A stretch of DNA of 7,173 bases. Source: Acidobacteriota bacterium. Lineage in GTDB: Bacteria; Acidobacteriota; Terriglobia; Terriglobales; Acidobacteriaceae. Position 1 is the first letter of the stretch. Each line of letters starts with the position of its first letter. A program made the translations under genes and the position numbers. This document shows positions 1-5,258 of this stretch, piece by piece. The notes beneath the pieces are model-generated. The model saw only the letters and a program-made list of their open reading frames with translations. It was not told the origin of the DNA and ran no database searches. The stretch is from positions 1 to 7,173 of the forward strand of contig JAKART010000109.1 of NCBI GenBank assembly GCA_021819255.1. Reading direction: 5' to 3'.

Positions 1-491
1 GCTTGACCCGACTGCGCATTCGGCTGCCCGGAGTAGGGCTGGCTGTAGGGCTGACCGGCGTTAGGCTGGGCCTGGCCCGGCTGGCCATTTGCCGGTTGCG
101 CATAGGGCTGTCCTGCATAGGGCTGAGCGCCGCTCACACCCGCCCCAGCGGCATTGGCGGCCGCCGGCGTGGGGTTGATCGTCAGCTCATCCATCACCTT
201 CTGAACGCCCTGCGCTCGCGCCGCCAGATTCTCTGCGGAGACTCGCATCTCCTCCGTCTGGACGCTGCCACTGAGCGTGACGGTTCCATAAACAGTGGAG
301 GATTGAACATCCTGGGTTGACAACTGCGGATCCGTAGCCAAGGCTCGGAGCACATTGGACTCGATCTGGGCGTCAGAGAGGGGACTGACCGTGCTCTGCG
401 CCGCCGCTTCAAGCCCACCAAACAGGGCGCCGGAGATGAGACCTCCGGCAACTATCACCCCACCGAATGCACGTACCAGACGAACACTCAT
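1..491 (-). CDS. Exported BON-domain protein with Gln/Pro/Tyr-rich tail (3' end off window)
   Basis: The frame is open from the ATG at 491 to the left edge (163 codons, no stop). Residues 1-32 form a signal peptide: basic start (SVRLVR), Gly/Ala/Val hydrophobic core, then EAAAQ as a likely cleavage zone. Residues 38-105 read as a single BON domain: LSDAQIESNVLRAL, then TVYGTVTLSGSV and GVQKVMDELTI, the alpha-beta-beta-alpha-beta order with the conserved glycine of the second strand. From about residue 121 the protein becomes a low-complexity tail of QPY, GQP and AQP units. BON domains are known to bind membranes or peptidoglycan-linked partners (OsmY and secretin families), so a periplasmic or envelope role is inferred. 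An AGGAG at 498-502 sits 6 nt before the ATG and fixes the start. The gene reads away from the tRNA and is probably chromosomal backbone. The C-terminus is not visible. Confidence 0.88.
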   Translation of the reverse strand, partial: MSVRLVRAFGGVIVAGGLISGALFGGLEAAAQSTVSPLSDAQIESNVLRALATDPQLSTQDVQSSTVYGTVTLSGSVQTEEMRVSAENLAARAQGVQKVMDELTINPTPAAANAAGAGVSGAQPYAGQPYAQPANGQPGQAQPNAGQPYSQPYSGQPNAQSGQ

Positions 492-504
492 CTCTCACTC
501 CTGG

Positions 505-633
505 TCAACCTCTCATCGACTCGTCAACGTCCCGATCCATCTCGCGGAACCGTTTGAGCATCCTTACCACGGAGCCGTTCAGGGGATCTCTACTGCAGAG
601 CTGTCTTGGGGGCTTGGGATCGCGAAACCGCAT
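505..633 (-). CDS. Possible 42-aa ORF just upstream of the BON gene
   Basis: An ATG at 633 opens 42 codons ending in TGA at 505-507, only 13 nt before the BON-protein ATG, with the BON Shine-Dalgarno inside that gap. The product is basic at first (MRFRDPKPPR) and ends in a charged, helix-like segment (MLKRFREMDRDVDESMRG). No family is recognised. The ATG lacks a good Shine-Dalgarno (only GGAA about 8 nt upstream), and the frame stays open a long way further upstream, as happens by chance in GC-rich DNA, so the start is uncertain. The tight spacing suggests either a real small gene coupled to the BON gene or simply leader sequence. Confidence 0.2.
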   Translation of the reverse strand: MRFRDPKPPRQLCSRDPLNGSVVRMLKRFREMDRDVDESMRG

Positions 634-960
634 CTTTGCGTTCCGATGGATCGCCGCAGGAAACTCCACAATCTCACGCTGCCCGCCACGGCAGCGAACG
701 GACGCTGACCGTGATACTGTCCTGTTTAGACGCGCTTTCCGGAGAAAAGTTCCTCTGAAAGGCTGTGATCGGCGCTCTCCCTCTTGCCTGCCACAGAGTT
801 CGATGGCGCGGCCCGAATTGGCTGGACGCAGCCAGGCCCTCCCGATCTTGCCCTCCCGATGAAGCCCTGATCTTGCCCTCTGGGGTAGATGCCCCCTGCG
901 GGAGAGAGGCTGCCCGTGACCCGCCCATGCCGGGCGGCGAAGCCGCAGGACTCGGTGAGT
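634..960. other. Intergenic stretch without a supported gene
   Basis: No frame on either strand gives a recognisable protein here; long open frames exist only because stops are rare in GC-rich DNA. Visible structure is minor: CCCTCCCGAT at 837-846 and again at 851-860, GATCTTGCCCTC at 844-855 and 869-880, and a GC hairpin (CCGCCC 921-926 with GGGCGG 932-937, 5-nt loop). The promoter of the BON gene should lie in the left part but no convincing -35/-10 pair was found. Confidence 0.6.
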
Positions 961-990
961 TTGACCTTGGAAGAACGCGGGTCATATAAT
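961..990 (+). promoter_or_regulatory. Sigma-70 type promoter of tRNA-fMet
   Basis: TTGACC at 961-966 (five of six consensus bases) and a perfect TATAAT at 985-990, separated by 18 nt. It points directly at the tRNA. Only 5 nt (CCAGG) separate the -10 box from tRNA nucleotide 1, so the expected start site falls at or next to position 996, an A. A GC-rich discriminator of this kind is typical of stable-RNA promoters; stringent control is an inference. Confidence 0.85.
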
Positions 991-995
991 CCAGG

Positions 996-1073
<78 letters not shown>

Positions 1074-1078
1074 ATCTT

Positions 1079-1765
1079 TCAACAACTTACGAAGATCTGG
1101 CCGCTCCGACAAGCCCCATTGTCCCCCAATAAGAACGGCTCTGTTTCATGAACAGTTGCAGTGCCCGCGTCTGCGGTTGAGTCCTGCAAGTTTGAGCCGA
1201 ACACCAATCCTACAACTTGGCTGTTTGCCCGGCGTTTGGTTTCCGTCATCGCCCGTCCATAAACATTCATCAGACATTCATCGTCGTCTGGATCGAGGCA
1301 TGGCGCATCCGTTCGTGTTGTACCTTCATCGGAGCGCCCGTCTCATCGAGCCAGGAGCGGTAGGTGTGGCGGAACGTGTGCCACCCGATCTCCCTCCCCC
1401 ATTCCAGCAAGTTTTGCAGCGTGTTTGATCTGCCTTTTCTGGAGGCTTTCCTGGTGGTACGGCCTTCCCGTCGCGGGATTGGCGAAAGCCCAATCCTCAT
1501 CTCGCGGGAAACATGAAGCAGAGCGCCATTGCAACAGCACCTCTGCCAACCGAGGATCAAGCGGAACTTCATCCTTCGAGTCTTCCGTCTTTACCTCGTC
1601 CACCCTTCCGCCCACTACGCTGCGCTGAACCAGCACAGAACGTTTCTTAAAATCGAAATCGCTCCATTGCAAGCCCAAAATCTCGCTGAGCCGAAGCCCC
1701 AGGCGCTGCGCGACCATAACCATCGTGCGGTAGGGTTCGCTCAGATGTTCAGTCCCGGCATTTGA
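1079..1765 (-). pseudogene. Degraded tyrosine recombinase (phage/island integrase), catalytic half only
   Basis: Site-specific integrase remnant read from about 1765 down to the stop at 1079-1081. Conserved boxes are present but in different frames: the first Arg box (GLRLSEILGLQWSDFDF), the beta-hairpin Lys region (VKTEDSKDEVPL), the His-x-x-Arg box (HTFRHTYRSW), the next His (MRHASIQTT) and the nucleophile Tyr (MNVYGRAM). Frameshift one is a tandem GGAG GGAG (plus strand CTCC CTCC, 1390-1397); removing one copy restores AGMGEIGWHTFRH. Frameshift two is an 11-bp tandem duplication (ACATTCATC at 1263-1271 and 1274-1282) just before the Tyr codon. The N-terminal arm-binding and core-binding domains are absent: the sequence joins a membrane-protein fragment near 1748-1767. 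Its 3' end sits 6 nt from the tRNA CCA, the usual position of a tRNA-integrating element. Surely inactive as encoded. Confidence 0.92.
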
Positions 1766-1893
1766 TGGATAGGGTTTTGACCGTGAAAGCCGGAAAAGAC
1801 GATGCCATCCGTCGCATCCAGCACTCCAACCACGAGCGTGGCATAGAAGATCGCTCGGTAAACAGGCAATGGGCGCTCAGCTACCGTGTTCAT
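1741..1893 (-). pseudogene. Truncated N-terminus of a small membrane protein, fused out of frame to the integrase remnant
   Basis: An ATG at 1893, 11 nt after the stop of the upstream hydrolase, opens a 50-codon frame. The first ~42 residues include a hydrophobic helix (YRAIFYATLVVGVLDATDG) followed by GFHGQNPI. This resembles the start of a family of short (about 150 aa) integral membrane proteins known to me from Acidobacteriota and Proteobacteria, in which a similar Gly-x-x-Pro-Ile stretch is followed by LQSIASG. Here the similarity stops after NPI (about 1768), and the frame ends at a TGA (1741-1743) inside integrase sequence. The rest of the protein, including its other transmembrane helices, is missing. 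It was probably the third gene of the hydrolase operon. The Shine-Dalgarno is poor. The family assignment is from memory of the sequence pattern only. Confidence 0.6.
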
Positions 1894-1904
1894 GTTTGAG
1901 TTCG

Positions 1905-2780
1905 TCACCGCGTAGCCTCCGTCTCCTGTCCTTTTGCTAAAAAGCCGATGATCTTGCCAGCGACGAACTCGCTGTGCTCCTCCAGCACAAAGTGGCCACC
2001 GTCGATCAGGTGCATCTCCGCCTGCGGCAGATCGCGCAGGAAAGCCTGTGCCCCCGGCACGATGAAGAAGGGATCGTTCTGCCCCCATAGGATGAGCGTA
2101 CGCGGCTGGTGCTTGCGGAAGTATTCGTGCCACGCGTCATAGAGCGCTACATTCGCGGTGTAGTTGTGAAACAGATCGAGTTGGATGGCGTCATTGCCGG
2201 GCCGGTCCAGCAGCGCCTGGTCAAAGGTATAGCTGTCCGGGCTCACAGCCGCCGGGTTCTTCGCGCCGTGGGTGTACTGGAAGATGGTCGTCTCTCTGGT
2301 CAGCAGAGCACGTGGCGCCTTCTCCGTCTCCGCATTGCGATTTTCCCAAAAGGGCCGTATCGGCTCGAAGGCGGCGCCGATGCCCTCCAGATAGGCGTTA
2401 CCATTCTGCACAACGATCCCTTCGATCGCTTGCGGATGACGCGAGGCGATGCGGAAGCCGACGGGCGCGCCGTAATCCTGCACGTAGATGCTGAACTTCT
2501 TCAGGCCCAGCGTGGTGAACAGCAGTTCCTCAATCTGTGCGGTGATGTTATCGAAGGTGTATTGAAACTCGGTTGCGGCGGGAGCATCGCTGTAGCCGAA
2601 GCCGAGGTAATCAGGCGCCACAACGTGGAAGCGCGTGGCGAGCTGCGGGATCAAATCCCGGAACATGTGCGATGACGAAGGGAAACCATGAAGCAGAACA
2701 ATGGTTGGATTCACTCTTGAACCGGCTTCTCGATAAAAGATGTTGTAGTCCCGAATGCCGGCATGCTGATATGTAGTCAT
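1905..2780 (-). CDS. Alpha/beta hydrolase with Asp nucleophile (dehalogenase/epoxide-hydrolase-like)
   Basis: A 291-residue cytoplasmic enzyme of the alpha/beta-hydrolase fold with no signal peptide. The oxyanion motif HGFP is at 31-34. The nucleophile elbow is VQDYGAPVGF with Asp102 in the nucleophile position, the general acid is Asp236 in LWGQNDPFF, and the catalytic His is His263 in DGGHFVLEEH. An Asp-His-Asp triad is the established pattern of haloalkane dehalogenases and epoxide hydrolases, which work through an alkyl-enzyme ester, rather than of Ser esterases. A helical cap of normal size lies between about 135 and 215. The residue after the nucleophile is Tyr103, where DhlA-type dehalogenases have a halide-binding Trp, so dehalogenation is not certain and an epoxide or other substrate is possible. 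AGAGGAA lies about 7 nt before the ATG. It follows the other hydrolase by 54 nt on the same strand and precedes the truncated membrane gene by 11 nt, suggesting one operon. Confidence 0.92.
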   Translation of the reverse strand: MTTYQHAGIRDYNIFYREAGSRVNPTIVLLHGFPSSSHMFRDLIPQLATRFHVVAPDYLGFGYSDAPAATEFQYTFDNITAQIEELLFTTLGLKKFSIYVQDYGAPVGFRIASRHPQAIEGIVVQNGNAYLEGIGAAFEPIRPFWENRNAETEKAPRALLTRETTIFQYTHGAKNPAAVSPDSYTFDQALLDRPGNDAIQLDLFHNYTANVALYDAWHEYFRKHQPRTLILWGQNDPFFIVPGAQAFLRDLPQAEMHLIDGGHFVLEEHSEFVAGKIIGFLAKGQETEATR

Positions 2781-2834
2781 TTGATTTCCTCTTGTTATCG
2801 ATCCAACTTCTTGCAGAAGCGATCACTCCATTGT

Positions 2835-3536
2835 TCAGAGCAGCACGCTGGCCGCCTCCAGCACGAAGTCGGCCACAGCCGCAGGCGACGAGATCTGGGG
2901 CGCATGGTCCGCATGGAGCGAACGGATCTGTGCGTTCATGCGCTCGGCCACAAATCGTTGTGTCTTCGGGCTGAACATACGATCGTCTTCAGTCAGGAGG
3001 TACCAGCTAGGCTTCGTCCTCCATGCTGGAGTCTTGATCGCTTCGCCAAGGCACTTCAATGCAATCGGGCGTTGCGCCGCTGTTCTGATTGCGTTTTGCT
3101 CTTCGGTCGCCCGGTGACCGACCGCATTCTTCATTCCTTCCTCCGACATCCACAAGAGGCCATGAGCGTCCGGTTCCAGATGGGGCGCCATTGGATGTGG
3201 AGGCTCACGAAAGAAAAGATCGCCCACCGTTTCGCCTTCGGCCGGCGGCATAGCCGTCACAAAGGCCAGCCCTCGCACACGGTCGTCACCTTCGAGGGCG
3301 GTGATCACGGCGCCGGCGTAAGAGTGAGCGACGAGTAGAATCGGTCCCGCGCCGGCCCTCTCCAGGTACATCCTAAGAGCCGCCACATCGCTGGATAGAG
3401 AAGTCATTGGGATCTGCGCAGCGACCACCTTAACGCCGGCCCGGAGCAGTGGGCCGATCACAGCGGACCAGGAGAATGCGTCCGCCCATGCGGCATGCAC
3501 CAGTACGATCGTGGCGTTGGAAGCAATCTTGTTCAT
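2835..3536 (-). CDS. Alpha/beta hydrolase, small Ser-esterase type
   Basis: A 233-residue protein of the Abhydrolase_6 type (the family that includes plant methylesterases and many small bacterial esterases). The start ATIVLVHAAWADAFSW carries the oxyanion His14; the nucleophile elbow is LLVAHSYAGAVI with Ser72; the acid is Asp185 in LTEDDRMFSP; the base is His211 in ADHAPQISSP, near the C-terminus as expected. The length is normal for the family. There is no signal peptide, so it is cytoplasmic. The start at 3536 is supported by an AAGGTGA-type ribosome site about 5-6 nt upstream. It is the first gene of the minus-strand hydrolase operon and is divergent from the LysR gene 279 bp away, an arrangement in which the LysR protein commonly controls the divergent gene. 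Ester hydrolysis is likely; the substrate is unknown. Confidence 0.92.
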   Translation of the reverse strand: MNKIASNATIVLVHAAWADAFSWSAVIGPLLRAGVKVVAAQIPMTSLSSDVAALRMYLERAGAGPILLVAHSYAGAVITALEGDDRVRGLAFVTAMPPAEGETVGDLFFREPPHPMAPHLEPDAHGLLWMSEEGMKNAVGHRATEEQNAIRTAAQRPIALKCLGEAIKTPAWRTKPSWYLLTEDDRMFSPKTQRFVAERMNAQIRSLHADHAPQISSPAAVADFVLEAASVLL

Positions 3537-3710
3537 TGTTCACCTTTCTCCGAGCTAATTCGTACCTGGTGAGCCGCTGCTCGATAGCCGAACAACCTTG
3601 GCGGCCGGGCGCATCTCGCGCCGTCGATCAGGCCACACCCCGCGGAGCCCGTGCGTCACTACGAAGCATAAGGATGGCGAGGCGGCACGAAAAGCGAGAA
3701 GTTCTGATGC

Positions 3711-3802
3711 TATCGGTGAAAATATCTCAACAATTGCGTTCGCATGACGCAAAGGGACTTCGATATACCATGAAGAGCGAGACGTTTTGACGGTATCGGT
3801 GA
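3711..3802 (+). repeat. Direct repeat TATCGGTGA, two copies 83 bp apart
   Basis: TATCGGTGA occurs at 3711-3719 and 3794-3802, with one further matching flank base (G one base beyond a mismatch). The distance is close to eight helical turns, so both copies face the same side of the DNA. The right copy touches the lysR ribosome site (GAGGGAG, 3801-3807). A regulator bound there could cover lysR translation signals; this is inference. Confidence 0.35.
3734..3752. promoter_or_regulatory. Inverted repeat TTGCGT-N7-ACGCAA, candidate LysR operator
   Basis: A perfect 6-bp dyad with a 7-nt centre, 64 bp upstream of the lysR start and about 200 bp from the hydrolase start. LysR-type regulators bind interrupted dyads near T-N11-A. 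This one does not give an exact T-N11-A, so the assignment is tentative; its closeness to lysR would suit autoregulation. Confidence 0.4.
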
Positions 3803-3815
3803 GGGAGTTTGAACG

Positions 3816-4805
3816 ATGGTTCTGAAAAACCTCAACCTGGACAGCCTTCGCACGTTGGTGGTCACTCAAGACCTGGGTGGTTTTGGCCGTGCTTCAGAGC
3901 GCCTTTTACGGACCCCCTCCGCAATCAGTTTGCAGATGAAGCGGCTTCAAGAGGAGGTAGGAGTGCCGCTCTTCCGGAAGCAGGGCCGGAAGACCTTACT
4001 CACGGAACAGGGAGAAGTTGCGCTCCGGTATGCCCGGAGAGTGCTCGAACTGAACGATGAGATGATCGATACGCTGCGGGGATCCTCTCTCTCGGGTGTA
4101 GTTCGCATCGGATTCGGGCAGGATTTCATGGCCACTGTTTTGCCGATGGTCATTGCGCGCTTTGATGCGCTCTACCCGCTGGTAAAGCTCGAGGTGACGG
4201 TAGATGTTGGCCAGGTGCTGCTTCAGATGGTCGACTCCGGCGACCTTGATGTTGTCTTGACGTTAGGCGGCGCTCAAAAGAAGACAGCCCAACTGTTGAA
4301 CGAACTGCCGTTGCGCTGGATCGCAAGCCCATCTTTCAGGGTTCGCTCAAGGCAGCCGTTGCCGCTGGCTCTCTTTAGCCCGCCGTGCGCATGTCAGACG
4401 CCGGGGTTGGAGGCATTGGAAAGAGCCGGACGCCCTTGGCGCGTCGCCATGACGAGCCCCAGCCTGACGGGTTTATGGGCCGCTGTCAGTGCGGGGCTCG
4501 GGCTCACCTCCCGGGCCGAACTTGGTCTGCCGGCAGATGTGCAGACCGTTGACCTGGGCCTTCCGCCTCTGGGAGATATACCCCTCACGATTCATCGCAG
4601 ACGCGGCCTCCGGGCTCCAAACGCGATCCGGTTCGCGGAGATCACAGAGGAAGCGGTGGCCACGTATCTTCGTTCAGACCTGAGCAAGAAGCCGTCTGGA
4701 GCCGTAGACGCCCGCACCCCAGCCTGGATGGATGCGGGCCGGGCGAAGGGCAAGCCGGCTCGCCGGTCGACAGCCTCCCCAAGGCATTCCAGTGGAATTT
4801 CCTGA
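3816..4805 (+). CDS. LysR-type transcriptional regulator with extended C-terminal tail
   Basis: A 329-residue regulator. Residues 9-67 are the winged helix-turn-helix of the LysR family (FGRASERLLRTPSAISLQMK as helices 2-3, then GVPLFRKQGRKTLLTEQGE). The linker helix runs to about 88 and the effector-binding domain from about 93 to 287, with the usual VRIGFGQDF, DLDVVLTLGG and SPSLTGLWAAVSAGLGLTSR segments. GAGGGAG at 3801-3807, 8 nt before the ATG, supports the start. LysR proteins are usually about 300 residues and end soon after the last domain strand; here some 42 residues rich in Lys, Arg, Ala, Ser and Pro follow, encoded by a stretch containing a strong hairpin. It is divergent from the hydrolase operon, its most likely target; the AhpD-like operon downstream is a second possible target. 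The inducer is unknown. Confidence 0.95.
   Translation: MVLKNLNLDSLRTLVVTQDLGGFGRASERLLRTPSAISLQMKRLQEEVGVPLFRKQGRKTLLTEQGEVALRYARRVLELNDEMIDTLRGSSLSGVVRIGFGQDFMATVLPMVIARFDALYPLVKLEVTVDVGQVLLQMVDSGDLDVVLTLGGAQKKTAQLLNELPLRWIASPSFRVRSRQPLPLALFSPPCACQTPGLEALERAGRPWRVAMTSPSLTGLWAAVSAGLGLTSRAELGLPADVQTVDLGLPPLGDIPLTIHRRRGLRAPNAIRFAEITEEAVATYLRSDLSKKPSGAVDARTPAWMDAGRAKGKPARRSTASPRHSSGIS
4710..4739 (+). repeat. Hairpin inside the lysR tail (GCCCGCA / TGCGGGC)
   Basis: A 7-bp perfect GC stem, 4710-4716 with 4733-4739, with a 16-nt loop that itself contains CCAG/CTGG. It lies in codons about 299-308, past the end of the normal LysR domain, where a factor-independent terminator of a shorter ancestral gene would be expected. 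There is no T-run, so present-day termination is doubtful. Confidence 0.35.
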
Positions 4806-5258
4806 ATGCCCGGAACAGCGTCCTCATGCTGCGATCGATGCCATCCGCATGAAGGCCGTCCGCATGAAAGCCGTCCGCATGAAAGCCATCCGCGTGGACT
4901 TGTGCCATGCAACCCCTGTGCCCTCGCCGTGGCTTCCGTCGGGCTGCCGCAGGACCGATTCGCCTGCCGGCGCGCGGGAGGGTTGTCGCCGGTCACTGCG
5001 CCTGCCCTGACCTTGCCTTCCTGATCCTGCTTCTCGCAACGACAAGACAATTGGCTCTTCTGGCCGCTTGGCGCTTGCTCGCTTTGCTGACGGCGGTGGA
5101 ATTCGTCAACGATACTCACCGGTCCGTTCAGTATTCGGAACTTTTCTTACTGCCTGTCAGACCCTAATTTGGTAGAAGCTGCCGGACAGAATCTTGCTGA
5201 GGCCGATGCAGCACAATTTTTAAGGCTCCGACGAGCCCCCTGGAAAAGGAGAATCATC
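4806..5258. other. Non-coding stretch between lysR and the AhpD-like operon
   Basis: No convincing conserved gene in about 450 bp. It starts with a 72-codon open frame whose ATG (4806) follows the lysR stop directly; this frame is rich in Cys and His but has no clear ribosome site. It contains the 15-bp tandem repeat described separately. Weak promoter-like pairs for the downstream operon exist (CTGACG 5087-5092 with GATACT 5111-5116, 18-nt gap; TTGCTG near 5202 with TTTTAA near 5220), neither of which can be preferred from sequence alone. Confidence 0.55.
4840..4899. repeat. Tandem repeat, 4 x 15 bp (GCCRTCCGCATGAAR)
   Basis: Units at 4840-4854, 4855-4869, 4870-4884 and 4885-4899. The two middle copies are identical (GCCGTCCGCATGAAA), the first differs by 2 bases and the last, more decayed, ends CGTGGAC. 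There are no spacers, so it is not a CRISPR array. The 15-bp length is a whole number of codons, so any overlapping frame would gain five residues per copy. It starts 35 bp after lysR. Confidence 0.9.

Larger units (their letters stand above)
3537..3815. promoter_or_regulatory. Divergent control region between the hydrolase operon and lysR
   Basis: 279 bp without a coding gene, between two start codons facing apart. It must hold both promoters. It contains a perfect 6-bp inverted repeat (3734-3752), a 9-bp direct repeat 83 bp apart (3711 and 3794), and a short GC hairpin GGCGC-ATCTC-GCGCC at 3608-3622. The minus-strand sequence GCTATCG near 3580-3590 partly repeats the 3711 motif. No clear consensus -35/-10 pair was found for either direction, as is common for regulator-dependent promoters. 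Confidence 0.6.

Noticed and set aside
355..862. Two overlapping plus-strand frames over the BON leader region
   Set aside because: They overlap the antisense of the BON coding sequence, lack ribosome sites and have no recognisable motif.
1079..1765. Programmed ribosomal frameshifting to make a working integrase
   Set aside because: Both shifts are plain tandem duplications without slippery heptamers, and the N-terminal half is missing.
2109..2675. 188-codon plus-strand frame
   Set aside because: Shadow of the Asp-nucleophile hydrolase on the opposite strand; all conserved motifs lie on the minus strand.
2763..3338. 191-codon plus-strand frame
   Set aside because: Antisense to the Ser-type hydrolase, whose triad and start are clear.
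3555..3869. 104-codon minus-strand frame across the divergent region
   Set aside because: It covers the lysR start and control region and has no family likeness or ribosome site.
4840..4899. CRISPR array
   Set aside because: Units are directly adjacent, 15 bp long and without spacers.
4592..5119. Minus-strand frames over the 15-bp repeat (HADGF or MRTAF repeats)
   Set aside because: Repeat units with whole-codon length keep every frame open; these overlap lysR antisense and lack a start signal.
5169..5258. Upstream TTG start for the AhpD-like gene
   Set aside because: AAGGAG lies 7 nt before the ATG at 5259, and the family N-terminus begins there.
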